Source: Chitinophagaceae bacterium PMP191F
GTDB taxonomy: Bacteria > Bacteroidota > Bacteroidia > Chitinophagales > Chitinophagaceae
Direction: 5' to 3'
NCBI GenBank assembly: GCA_001302245.1
Contig: LGYU01000020.1
Location: 1-64,000, forward strand
Length of the DNA: 64,000 bases
Within the stretch, counting starts at the first letter, position 1, and every line of letters starts with the position of its first letter. The position numbers and the translations under genes are program-made. Shown here piece after piece: positions 44,727 through 53,897 of this stretch. Under the pieces are notes generated by a model. The model was not told the origin of the DNA. It saw only the letters and a program-made list of their open reading frames with translations, and ran no database searches.

Positions 44727-46379
44727 CTATTCCTGAAGAAAATATTCTATGTCTTCCAGATCATATATTTCGGGTAATTGGTAGCCATTAACGAAAATAG
44801 TTGGCGTGAATTCAATCTTTGTTAACTGACACCATTGTTGCATAGCCTGTATCTTTTTATCCTGTTGTAGCAAATGTCCATTGACAGGGTATTTACTTGC
44901 GTAGGATGTATAGTCTTTGTGTTTGTTGCCCCATGAATACCAGTCGTGAAGTGCTGTTTTTAGTTCCTTTTCGTTTTTTGCATTACCGGCAATAGACAGT
45001 AAATGGCGGGTTGGGTTGAGCGCGGGATTATTGTCGTATATTTTTGTATTGAATATTATTTTAACCCGCAGGTCTTGCCTGTGCTCCAGTATCTTTTCCA
45101 GTTTTATATGCGCTTTGCTGCAAGGGCCGCAATAAGGGTTGCACACTTTTACAATGATATGTGTAGCATCGGGATTGCCCAGGTCAATACCCAGCCCTTC
45201 GGTTTGTACAGTTATCTTTTTCTGCTTCTTCAGTAAAGCATCAAAAATCTCTGTATTAAATTTCATGCGTAGATACCTTCTTTTGAAAACTTTCGCTTTG
45301 CCAAATGAGGATATAAAAGGTTTGGTAGTAAACCATATCAGTGCAACAAACAGGTATATGCACAGTACCTGGATAATGGCCGATGTTCCAATTGCATACA
45401 CGCTATGGTAAAGACCGGTAGCTGTAATGTTAATGAAACCTGCAGTCAGTACCGCCTGAACACCTATGCATAACAGACACCATTGGCGGGCAATTTTCCA
45501 CTGGTAATAGATGGAAAAGAAAATGTAGGGAATTGCCAGAACATTCAGTGTGGAAAGTATTGCAATGTATGCGGGTATTTGTGTTTGTACTATTGACAAA
45601 CAGATCGTAGCACCGGAGAAATAGATGAAGCCAGCTTCACTCCAGCTCAGCCAATTGAATATTTTTGACGCTTTACCGGTAAGGATGGCGTTACAGTTGC
45701 CTTTTGATATGGCTGAACATACCTGTTGTAGCAAAGGATTTTTTTTGTCTGTTTCGTACCATAATAGTAGCGCACACAATGCCAGACCGGCAATATTTAG
45801 AAAGTATTGTATATAAATGCCCGCTGTGGTTAGTGGAATAATGCCGGTTTGATGAATAGCATTGCAGAGGTTCCATAAAGAGATTGTGAGTGTAAGGGCT
45901 ATGATAGCTACAGGCATCAATGCTGATACAAATTCTTTTTTACGTTGTTGCTGATATTCCGGTTCTCCCGAATTTTCATCAGGTTCGGCAATTAGGTAAA
46001 TACCTTCCCAGTTTTTAATAAATGTTTCCCTGTTAACTGCGATTGTTTTACGGTAATCTTTTTGCCTTGTTTTAATAATGCCTGCTGAAACTTTTGTTAC
46101 CACAACCAGTGGTTCTTGCCGGTTGTTTGTATATGCAATAAAAGGAACGGGTATTTGCTCTATTGCTGCCGGGTCAGTTTTTCCTGCGCCATTGGAAATG
46201 TTCCATTTCGCTAATGAATCACTTATGCAGAGCAGACTGGGCCAATCAGGATGGTCTTTTAAAGTATTGTTGATGGTGCCTGCGGTTACTTTTACCTGCA
46301 GGGCATCTAAAAAATTAATAACAATCCTTGTTACAGGATGATATATTCTCGTTGTTTGCTGAATAAGTTTCCCTGTCAT
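44727..46379 (-). CDS. C39-like / VKOR / thioredoxin fusion membrane protein
   Basis: The 550-residue protein has three parts. Residues 1-130 resemble the C39 peptidase fold (DHPDWPSLLCISDSLAKWNI, IPVPFIAY, LVVVTKV) but lack the catalytic Cys near the start, so it may only bind a leader. Residues 150-355 are a vitamin K epoxide reductase domain with membrane helices, loop cysteines at 221 and 229 and a CLLC motif at 301-304. Residues 370-550 form a periplasmic thioredoxin domain with CGPC at 417-420. This oxidises protein thiols to disulfides using quinone. The adjacent Cys-rich peptide is its probable substrate. Confidence 0.88.
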   Translation of the reverse strand: MTGKLIQQTTRIYHPVTRIVINFLDALQVKVTAGTINNTLKDHPDWPSLLCISDSLAKWNISNGAGKTDPAAIEQIPVPFIAYTNNRQEPLVVVTKVSAGIIKTRQKDYRKTIAVNRETFIKNWEGIYLIAEPDENSGEPEYQQQRKKEFVSALMPVAIIALTLTISLWNLCNAIHQTGIIPLTTAGIYIQYFLNIAGLALCALLLWYETDKKNPLLQQVCSAISKGNCNAILTGKASKIFNWLSWSEAGFIYFSGATICLSIVQTQIPAYIAILSTLNVLAIPYIFFSIYYQWKIARQWCLLCIGVQAVLTAGFINITATGLYHSVYAIGTSAIIQVLCIYLFVALIWFTTKPFISSFGKAKVFKRRYLRMKFNTEIFDALLKKQKKITVQTEGLGIDLGNPDATHIIVKVCNPYCGPCSKAHIKLEKILEHRQDLRVKIIFNTKIYDNNPALNPTRHLLSIAGNAKNEKELKTALHDWYSWGNKHKDYTSYASKYPVNGHLLQQDKKIQAMQQWCQLTKIEFTPTIFVNGYQLPEIYDLEDIEYFLQE

Positions 46380-46869
46380 TGTTGACTTTGAATTTATCAG
46401 TATAAAAAGCTGATAGCTATTCAGGCAAAGAGTTAAAGGGAGGCTTGTTGGTGGGGGGAGCCGTGTGAATAACCTGACCTATTGATACTTTCAGGTTTGT
46501 ACTATGCGCGGGTATGCGTATTGAAAAAAGGAAGCAGGGATTCCTGTTGATCCCGTGGTGCTGTAAAAGAAAAATGTATACATGGATAAGGAATTGTTAA
46601 TGGCTTTCAATCTATTCAAATATAATAAAAGCAATCCGGATTAGGTGGTTTGGTGTTCTGTTTTTTGAAATTTATTTCGATCTTCTGTTAGTGTTAGTAA
46701 TTGATTTGTCAATTGCTGACCCGGATGTGACGAAAGGGTATAAGATGATCAGTCGCTTTTGAATATGTTTTAGTGTTAATATATTATAAGGACCAGCTTT
46801 TTATATCCGGACGAAATAAAAAAAGCCTGTACTGTTATCAGTACAGGCTTCTGAATAAGAACGGATTCT
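46380..46869. other. Intergenic region upstream of the peptide locus
   Basis: 490 bp with no ORF of note. It holds the terminator at 46817-46850 and presumably the promoter of the minus-strand peptide locus. The composition is AT-rich. No second precursor peptide with a GG leader was found on either strand. Confidence 0.6.
46817..46850 (-). terminator. Terminator of the parvulin gene
   Basis: On the minus strand AAGCCTGTACTG pairs with CAGTACAGGCTT across ATAA and is followed by a T-run. Confidence 0.9.
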
Positions 46870-47481
46870 TTATCGTCCGTTTGACCGTAATACCGTAATA
46901 TCTTTTTTCAGATCATCTTCGTAAGTCTTTTTTACAATGTAATGCCATCCTTTTTCAGAAACGTCTACAAAAAAGATGTCGCCTACTTTGTGTTTGGATA
47001 CTGCATCCTGAAATTCTTTGGGGAAGCTATATTCTCCGAAGAACCAGTCGGTATCACCATGCGTTTTGTTACCATCCATTGTATACTGATCAGACAGTTT
47101 GTCAAAAGGAGTGCCTGCATTGGCTTTAGCTACAATCACTTTTTTCAGGCTATCTATTTCAGAGTTACTCAAAGAACCCCCATCCAGGAAAATATAGCTT
47201 GCACGGTATTGAACGGATTCTGTGGCATCCAGTACTTTATAGGTTACATAGCCTACGGAAAAAACGTCTCCTTTTTTCTGGCGCAACAAACGCTTGTCAA
47301 TAAGAGTAGTATCTTTACCTGCCGATAATTTGAGCAGGGCAGGTTTCAACTGCTGATTTGCGTCAATATACTGCTGGGCCTGCTGAAGTGTATTGATCTT
47401 TTGGAATTGCTCGTAAACTGTTTGCTGTGCAAATACGGGTGCTGAAAAGAGTACTAACAAAACTGCGATGTAATTTTTCAT
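46870..47481 (-). CDS. Periplasmic PpiC-type (parvulin) peptidyl-prolyl isomerase
   Basis: This 203-residue protein starts at 47481 with a signal peptide (MKNYIAVLLVLFSAPVFAQ); the longer frame to 47625 has no signal. The C-terminal rotamase domain (about residues 85-190) shows YRASYIFLDGG, FDKLSDQYTMDGN, GDTDWFFGEYSFPKEFQDAV and GWHYIVKK, the parvulin core. It probably assists folding of exported proteins. No neighbour indicates a specific client. Confidence 0.85.
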   Translation of the reverse strand: MKNYIAVLLVLFSAPVFAQQTVYEQFQKINTLQQAQQYIDANQQLKPALLKLSAGKDTTLIDKRLLRQKKGDVFSVGYVTYKVLDATESVQYRASYIFLDGGSLSNSEIDSLKKVIVAKANAGTPFDKLSDQYTMDGNKTHGDTDWFFGEYSFPKEFQDAVSKHKVGDIFFVDVSEKGWHYIVKKTYEDDLKKDITVLRSNGR

Positions 47482-47890
47482 ATGTGTATTTTTTCCCTTT
47501 GCTTTAAACGCTTTACCCTGACCTGATGTATGCCGGTCATAAGGCCGGATAGCTTTCTTTGAAGTTACTATTTTTTCCAATATGCCGATCATGGCTGCTG
47601 GTTGAACTGCATGTGACAAGAACATTGCTAATAACGTTGTATGCGTGATGATACTTTTTGCAGGTTCGGACCAGTGTAAAACACCAACGTATACTGACCG
47701 TCTTTTGTTCCTGCTATGGTTGTTGTAATAATGTTAAATCATTCAATGTGGTTGTCTCACAGGTGAAAATCATCACTTTAACCATTTCAATTTGCACTAC
47801 ATGTATAATTGCACCGGTAATATCTGAAAATAATTATCTTTCTGCTATCGCATTTAATTGTACAACAGATGAAAGCCATAGTCAATATGA
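47482..47890. other. Intergenic region between parvulin and dehydrogenase genes
   Basis: About 400 bp, both flanking genes on the minus strand. Apparent frames here are weak and overlap the dehydrogenase 3' end. No structured element or repeat was recognised. Confidence 0.5.
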
Positions 47891-48739
47891 TCATATATTG
47901 TCTGATGCAATAATTGACCAGTCTTTGTTGGCAAATCCTTTATCGAGCCATTTGTCCATTTCACGGGCAATGGCGGGTATAACCATCAGTTGTTTATTTC
48001 TGCGTGCAGCTTCTTCCATCATCAGTCTGGCGTCTTTGCGTGCCATCTGTAACTCCCAGGAAGGATTATCGTAATCGGCTGCCAGTATTCTTTTTAATCT
48101 TGCAGGAGCCATTGCACCTGGATTCCATTCTTTGAAGAGTGCTAAAATGGCTTCGGGCTTAATATCCATTGCCTGGGCCGTTGCCAGCATATCTGAAAAG
48201 CCCCCTGTTAATGTAAGCAGGAACATGTTGCCCAGTAGTTTAATGCCGGCCGCCAGACCGGTACGTTCGCCCAGGTTCAGTACATTGCCTGTCATGGGAG
48301 TAAGCCAGGGCAGAATACGTGCTGCTATTTCCTGGTTGCCGGAGATCAGCATCACACCGCTACCTTCCAGTGCATTAGCCGGACCCATGAACACCGGTAC
48401 ATGTACATACGTAATGCCTTTGGCTGCCCATTCACTGGTACGTTTTACAGCTCCTTCTACAGAAGTCGTGGTGTGATCTATAATAATTGCTCCTGTACTG
48501 ATGCCTGCTGCAGCCTGTTCCAATACAGCATCTACTATTGCATCATCCGATAATGTAACGTGAATACGTGTTGCCCCTTTTACAGCTTCTGCAACAGTAC
48601 TGAATGCTTTGGCGCCGGATGCTTCCAGTGCTTTTGCTTTTTCGGGTGTCCTGTTCCATACATGTACTGATTGTCCCTTTGCCAGCAATGCTTTTGTAAA
48701 ATTGGAACCCAGTAGTCCCATTCCGATAAATGTGATCAT
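47891..48739 (-). CDS. NAD(P)-dependent oxidoreductase (HIBADH/6PGDH type)
   Basis: This 282-residue cytoplasmic protein has an N-terminal Rossmann fold (ITFIGMGLLGSNFTKAL, GxGxxG) and the substrate-binding segment VPVFMGPANALEGSG. AGIKLLGNMFLL carries the likely catalytic Lys. This places it in the beta-hydroxyacid dehydrogenase family (3-hydroxyisobutyrate, glyoxylate/succinic semialdehyde and similar substrates). The exact substrate is not known. It is divergent from the serine hydrolase. Confidence 0.88.
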   Translation of the reverse strand: MITFIGMGLLGSNFTKALLAKGQSVHVWNRTPEKAKALEASGAKAFSTVAEAVKGATRIHVTLSDDAIVDAVLEQAAAGISTGAIIIDHTTTSVEGAVKRTSEWAAKGITYVHVPVFMGPANALEGSGVMLISGNQEIAARILPWLTPMTGNVLNLGERTGLAAGIKLLGNMFLLTLTGGFSDMLATAQAMDIKPEAILALFKEWNPGAMAPARLKRILAADYDNPSWELQMARKDARLMMEEAARRNKQLMVIPAIAREMDKWLDKGFANKDWSIIASDNI

Positions 48740-48850
48740 AGATATGAAGCTTTGGTATCAAAAGTACTGCATCACAGTGATGATATTTTATTTTTCCCGG
48801 CAGTAAACGATCTTGGCAAACAACGGTCTAAACCCGGTTAGCAATATATT

Positions 48851-49939
48851 ATGTATATGAAATGGATGGCACTCATCGTGTTAGTATGCCTGGGTTCAGG
48901 CAGCTATGCGCAGTATAATTTCAGTAAAGTAGATAAGTGGCTGGATGATGAAACCAGTAAAATGGGTGGACGCGCCATACTGGTAGTGTACAAGGATGGG
49001 AAACCGGTATATACCAATGCAGTGAACGAGATGAGTCGCCGACAGAAGATGGCGGGCAGGTTTGTTGCACGTAAAATGAACAAAACGCCCAACCTGGATG
49101 ATTATACCATTACTACCCGGCAGCCGATTGCCAGTTGCAGTAAATGGTTAAGTGCTGCGTTGGTAATGACATTTGTTGATGAAGGGAAATTGAGCATTAC
49201 GGATACGGTAGGTAAATTTCTGCCTGTTCTGTCGCAGCATGGCAAGGGCAATATTACAATAGCACAATGCTTGTCACACCTTACGGGTATCAAGGCGCCT
49301 CCGCTGAAAGAAAGTATGCAGGAAATGAAACATGTGAACAGCATGGGTGAGGCTATTGAAGATATTGCCGCACAGCCTATGGAAGGACAACCGGGGAAAA
49401 TATTTCATTACAGCAATATCGGGTTGCAGATAGCTGGTGCCGTTATTGAAAAGATCAGTGGCCGAAGTTTTGAAACATTGTTTGCTGAAAGAATAGCGCG
49501 TCCGCTGGGTATGACCAACACTGATTTTGGTAAAGGAAAAGTAGCATTGCCTGCTGGTGGTGCGGGCAGCACTCCTGAAGATTATATGAAATTTCTGCAG
49601 ATGATCCTGGACAAAGGCGTATACAATGGTAAAAGAATATTGAGTGAAAAAAGTATTGCAGAAATGCAGGTGAACCGGATTGCACCGGATGTTACCATTG
49701 CCTATTCTCCTGCAGAAGCTGGTAATTTTGGTTATGGTTTTGGTGAATGGGTTATGGAAGCCTCTTCTGTAAACAATATCAGTAAAGCTGTGACCAGCCC
49801 GGGATTGTTTGGTAGTTTTCCCTGGGTAGATAATGAAAAATATTATTGTGCTTTTTTAATGACCTTTTATATTAAGAATGATGGCCGCAATGAACGGTAT
49901 AAAACATTGAAACGGTTGGTTGATGAGGCAATACAATAA
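48851..49939 (+). CDS. Exported serine hydrolase (beta-lactamase class C-like)
   Basis: This 362-residue protein has a signal peptide ending SGSYAQ (about residue 21). The catalytic motif SCSK (S95-x-x-K98) and YSN (about residue 183) are visible; a TSPGLFGSFP stretch takes the place of the HxG/KTG motif. This is the AmpC-like esterase/peptidase fold. Many such Bacteroidota proteins are not beta-lactamases. It is convergent with the glycosyltransferase gene with 15 bp between stops and no visible terminator. Confidence 0.88.
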   Translation: MYMKWMALIVLVCLGSGSYAQYNFSKVDKWLDDETSKMGGRAILVVYKDGKPVYTNAVNEMSRRQKMAGRFVARKMNKTPNLDDYTITTRQPIASCSKWLSAALVMTFVDEGKLSITDTVGKFLPVLSQHGKGNITIAQCLSHLTGIKAPPLKESMQEMKHVNSMGEAIEDIAAQPMEGQPGKIFHYSNIGLQIAGAVIEKISGRSFETLFAERIARPLGMTNTDFGKGKVALPAGGAGSTPEDYMKFLQMILDKGVYNGKRILSEKSIAEMQVNRIAPDVTIAYSPAEAGNFGYGFGEWVMEASSVNNISKAVTSPGLFGSFPWVDNEKYYCAFLMTFYIKNDGRNERYKTLKRLVDEAIQ

Positions 49940-49954
49940 ATGTACTTCTGGTTA

Positions 49955-51103
49955 TTATTTTTCAAACTTGTCCGACTTCAATTCTTTCAGCGGGTAGAAA
50001 CTATCACGCCAGTAAATACCACCCTGCTTCAATGTGATGAATGTTGATCTTACAATGATATAGGTTATGATGGCGCCGGCTACCGGTATCATTAAAAAGT
50101 GCCACCACCTGTTGGGATGCCCGGCTTTAAAGGCAAACAATGCCCATTGTGCAATGATGACGATCGCTAACAAACTGGCATTGAGCAATGATCCTGTCAG
50201 CAATCCTATCAGTACGGGTGTACAAAAGAAAATAAAGGTAGCCAGTGCTGCTGTAATGGCTTTGGCGGTATTGTAATCTGATACTGAAAAAGTATTTTTC
50301 ATTAACCCGTTTACAAACTGCCGTACACTGCTGTACCATTCCAGCGTAATGGCATCTTCGCCATACAATACATCCTGTTTGCTGCCGGATTGTTTGAGGT
50401 GTTCGCCCAGTTTGAGATCATCGTCGGGTCTTAGCCGGATGGCTGTATGAGTACCTGCTTTTTCGTAAGCTGTTTTGCGTACCAGGTTAAATGCACCAAT
50501 TCCCACTGATGCCTTTGATCTGGCAGACGGTACTTCCCATAATCTCAGTTTCAGGATCAGCATGACGCTGAATGTTTCCAGTATGCTGTTGAGTATATTG
50601 GAACGTGATTCAATATGTGGCAGCACTGCCAGGTGGTCCAGTTGCTGACGTTGTGCATACGCTATTGCTTTCAGAATGGCGTTTTGTTCAAAAACAACAT
50701 CTGCATCTGTGAACAATAACCATTCTTCTGTTGCATGAAGATATCCCTGGTACAACGCATGATTTTTCCCCAGCCAGTGTGGTGGTAACTCACGAACATG
50801 TATAGCGCTGATCTGTGGGTGTTGCAGTACCAGTTTGTCCAGTATTGCACCAGTCTGGTCTGTAGAACGATCGTTGATTGCGATAATGCGGTAATGGTAG
50901 TAGTTGATATGGCAAATACTGGATAATGCCTTTTCCACTTCTGTTTCTTCATTGCGCATGGCAATGATGATGGCCAGTGAAGGCTGGTGTTGTGTCATTG
51001 GCTGATCTTTCAGATACCCGATCCTGTGTGTATTGATCAACAGGTATATGGTAATAAAGACCCAGCCTATTGTTATAACAGCAAGTACGTAAGTAAAAAC
51101 CAT
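49955..51103 (-). CDS. Membrane glycosyltransferase family 2
   Basis: This 382-residue protein has an N-terminal helix (residues 3-22) and a GT2 catalytic domain with SLAIIIAMRNEE, AINDRSTDQT, LPPHWLGKNHAL and TDADVVF (DxD). Two to three helices follow at about residues 280-350. LPPHWLGKNHAL and the GIGAFNLVRK/SVRQFVNGLMKN stretches resemble HpnB-like and carotenoid glycosyltransferases. It probably glycosylates a lipid acceptor. No terpenoid gene is adjacent. Confidence 0.85.
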   Translation of the reverse strand: MVFTYVLAVITIGWVFITIYLLINTHRIGYLKDQPMTQHQPSLAIIIAMRNEETEVEKALSSICHINYYHYRIIAINDRSTDQTGAILDKLVLQHPQISAIHVRELPPHWLGKNHALYQGYLHATEEWLLFTDADVVFEQNAILKAIAYAQRQQLDHLAVLPHIESRSNILNSILETFSVMLILKLRLWEVPSARSKASVGIGAFNLVRKTAYEKAGTHTAIRLRPDDDLKLGEHLKQSGSKQDVLYGEDAITLEWYSSVRQFVNGLMKNTFSVSDYNTAKAITAALATFIFFCTPVLIGLLTGSLLNASLLAIVIIAQWALFAFKAGHPNRWWHFLMIPVAGAIITYIIVRSTFITLKQGGIYWRDSFYPLKELKSDKFEK

Positions 51104-51235
51104 CTGTTCTATATCATTTTTCAGATATAAAGGTACAGTAATCGGCGTGCAGGTGCTGCGAATGTATGTTGAAGAGTGTTAATCTGTATGTTGAATGTTG
51201 TTATAAACAGGTAAATGAAAATGTATTAAGTGATT

Positions 51236-53200
51236 TTATACGCCCAGCTCAATAAATACCGATGTGCCCTTGCCTGGTTGTGATTGCACATCCAGTTTTC
51301 CTTTCAGAAAATCAACGCGGCTCTGGATATTGCTCCAGCCTATACCGCGCCACTGTTGTAGTATGGAAGTGTTGAATCCTTTACCATCATCTTCTACTGT
51401 GATGCTGATCTGGCTGCCGGTTTTATTCACCTGCACCAGGGCTGTTTTAGCTGCAGCGTGTTTAATGGTATTATTGAGCAGTTCCTGCACAATGCGGTAA
51501 ATGGTAATAGAAGTGGTCTGGTCTATTGAATCATCCAACCCGGTTGACTGGTAGGTGATCTGCAAAATGCCGCTGAGGTCTATGTCGTTGCAGAAATCTT
51601 TCAATGCAGCATCCAGCCCGAATTTCAACAATGCTTCCGGCATCATGTTGTGTGCTACCCGACGCATTTCCTTTATTGAGCTGTTCAGCATGTCCATGCT
51701 GCGCTCAAACGCCTGCTGGTTTTCCGGCGTCATGATCAGATTTCCTTTCATAGTATTTAATGAATATTTTATTCCTGATAACATGCCACCAAGACCATCG
51801 TGCAGGTCTTTTGCCAGGCGTGTGCGTTCCTGTTCTTCTCCTTTCAGAACAGCTTCCGTGGCAGTTAATTGTTTTTCAATTTCAAGTTCGCTGATGCGTT
51901 GTTGCTGGATCTTTTGTTTCTGCCTGTAGTTACGGTACAGCAGTAATGAAATAATCAACAGCAGGATGGTGCTGCCGATAAATATGTAATTGAGTATATT
52001 CTTCTGACGGATAGACAACTGCTGTATCTCTTTTTCGACTTTCAGGCTGCGGATCTCATTTTCTTTCACAGTTACCTGGTAGCGTACTTCCAGGGAAGCG
52101 ATCTGCTTTTTATTTTCATCAGATATCAGGCTGTCATTTAATACAGCAGCTTTTTTCAGGAATTCATTGGCATTTTTGAAATCACCTTTTTTCTCGTACC
52201 AGTCTGCAAAGCCATCATAAGCATTTTTACGACGCATTTTCAGGTCAGATTGGCTAGCTAACAGAAGTGTGGAGTCCAGGTATTTTTTTGCTTCGGGCAA
52301 CTGGTTTAAACCGGTAAGTGACCTGTAAAGACTTTCCATAGTACCGGTGATCTGGTGTACATCTTCATTGATATATGCGTATACCAGGGCACGTTTCAGT
52401 AACGGAACTGCTATACTGTAATTGCCACGGCGTTGTTCCATGGTACCTTTTATGTGATGATAACTTTGCTTATAGGAAGAGTTGTCCAGTTTTTGTATAA
52501 GGGGCCATGCACGGGCAAGATTTTCGTTTGTTTCCTTGTAACGACCTATAGTGGCAAGATTGGCGGAATAGCTCAGCAGCGTAGTTACAGTAAGTTCATC
52601 ATTGTTCCAGTTCTCTGCCAGATGCAATGCTTTCAGCGTGTACTCTGTTGTTTTGGCGGTGTCGTTCATTCGTGAATAGATGTCTGAAATATTGGTATAC
52701 AACAGACAGGTGAACAAGGTGTCGTGCATCTGGTTAAACAATTCTGCAGCCTGTATATTGTATTCAATCGCTTTGATGTAATCACCCATCCGGTGATAAT
52801 TGTTGCCCAGGCTCGATTGTAAAATGCCTCTGTCGCGAAGTGCGTCGTAAGAGGTATCATTTTTTGTATAGGCAAGCAGGGTATCACCATAAGCAAAGGA
52901 AGTAGCGTAGTCGCCCCTGTCGCCAAAATATTGTACTGCCATATTCAGTCCGCGACGAACGCCATAAGAATAGTTGATCCTGTGGCTTATTTGTAATATT
53001 TCCTGTATGTAAGGCAGGGTACCGGAAGTATTGTAATTGGCGCTTGCCTTTAGATATTTATAAATGGCCTTTACCCGGAAGCTGTCTTTAGCCGGGTATT
53101 TGTCTATGTTAAGCTTCAGACTGTCTATTACAGCTTTTGATTGTGCGTGTAATGACAGGGTGATGATGCAGGTGCATATGATTGCTATAATTCTTCGCAT
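51236..53200 (-). CDS. TPR-containing sensor histidine kinase (HisKA_3)
   Basis: The 654-residue protein has a signal peptide (MRRIIAIICTCIITLSLHAQ) and periplasmic TPR repeats (about residues 30-370). A coiled-coil region leads to one membrane helix (about residues 402-422). The cytoplasmic kinase has the phosphoacceptor LAKDLHDGLGGML (His about 467) and HATPase motifs ELLNNTIKHA and VEDDGKGF. This is the NarX/DesK-type family, which signals to a LuxR-type response regulator. No such regulator is in the window, so it is an orphan here. Confidence 0.92.
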   Translation of the reverse strand: MRRIIAIICTCIITLSLHAQSKAVIDSLKLNIDKYPAKDSFRVKAIYKYLKASANYNTSGTLPYIQEILQISHRINYSYGVRRGLNMAVQYFGDRGDYATSFAYGDTLLAYTKNDTSYDALRDRGILQSSLGNNYHRMGDYIKAIEYNIQAAELFNQMHDTLFTCLLYTNISDIYSRMNDTAKTTEYTLKALHLAENWNNDELTVTTLLSYSANLATIGRYKETNENLARAWPLIQKLDNSSYKQSYHHIKGTMEQRRGNYSIAVPLLKRALVYAYINEDVHQITGTMESLYRSLTGLNQLPEAKKYLDSTLLLASQSDLKMRRKNAYDGFADWYEKKGDFKNANEFLKKAAVLNDSLISDENKKQIASLEVRYQVTVKENEIRSLKVEKEIQQLSIRQKNILNYIFIGSTILLLIISLLLYRNYRQKQKIQQQRISELEIEKQLTATEAVLKGEEQERTRLAKDLHDGLGGMLSGIKYSLNTMKGNLIMTPENQQAFERSMDMLNSSIKEMRRVAHNMMPEALLKFGLDAALKDFCNDIDLSGILQITYQSTGLDDSIDQTTSITIYRIVQELLNNTIKHAAAKTALVQVNKTGSQISITVEDDGKGFNTSILQQWRGIGWSNIQSRVDFLKGKLDVQSQPGKGTSVFIELGV

Positions 53201-53356
53201 ACAGAAAAATAAACTATTCTCAGGGGTTTACAAATAAACCAAATAAGATTGCAGTATGTGATCCCCCTTTTCCATGATTTTTATAATATGTTCCTGTTGT
53301 GAAGGGGCTTTCGGGGTGTCGGAAATCGCCTTTTTATTGTCGTTTACACACCCCTT

Positions 53357-53383
53357 TTGATCTAATGGTTACGGGTATTTTTG
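53357..53383 (+). promoter_or_regulatory. Possible promoter of the VOC gene
   Basis: TTG at 53357-53359 and TATTTTTG at 53376-53383 match the consensus elements but with a short 16-bp spacer. It would start transcription just before 53417. Confidence 0.4.
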
Positions 53384-53416
53384 TGTCGGATATTTTCAGC
53401 ATTAAAACATACAACT

Positions 53417-53842
53417 ATGGCAACAATTAACCCTTACTTAAATTTTAACGGAAATACAGAAGAGGCGTTTAATTTTTACAGATCTGTTTTTGGCGGCGAT
53501 TTCACATTCCTGCAGCGGTTTAAAGACATTCCGGATGGAGATAAAATGTCGGCAGAAACCCAGGAGAAACTGATGCATGTTGCATTACCTGTATTCAATA
53601 CTGTACTGATGGCTACGGATTCCCTGGAATCAATGGGGCAGCACCTGACGATGGGTAATAACTTTCATCTTTCCATTCAGGCTGAAAGTGAAGATGAGGC
53701 CACATGCCTGTTCAATGCGCTTGCTGAAGGCGGAACTGTTTCCATGCCATTGGATAAAACTTTCTGGGGTGCTTATTTTGGTATGCTGACCGATAAGTTT
53801 GGTATTCACTGGATGGTGAATTACGCTTACCCACAGAATTGA
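53417..53842 (+). CDS. VOC family protein (PhnB/glyoxalase-like)
   Basis: This 141-residue protein starts MATINPYLNFNGNTEEAFNF; an in-frame GTG upstream (53381) sits in the promoter. It has the PhnB-like VOC fold, a repeated beta-alpha-beta module, with FYRSVFGGDFTF, LMHVALPV and a C-terminal FGMLTDKFGIHWMVNY. Members are often called demethylase-like or glyoxalase superfamily; the substrate is unknown. Confidence 0.88.
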   Translation: MATINPYLNFNGNTEEAFNFYRSVFGGDFTFLQRFKDIPDGDKMSAETQEKLMHVALPVFNTVLMATDSLESMGQHLTMGNNFHLSIQAESEDEATCLFNALAEGGTVSMPLDKTFWGAYFGMLTDKFGIHWMVNYAYPQN

Positions 53843-53897
53843 TCAATAATAAATCAACTTTTCGGGGTTGTTGGCAGCCAACGAACCGGAGCATTTT

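Noticed and set aside
47658-48074. 138-codon plus-strand frame
   Set aside because: It overlaps the 3' end of the dehydrogenase gene antisense and shows no protein-like features.
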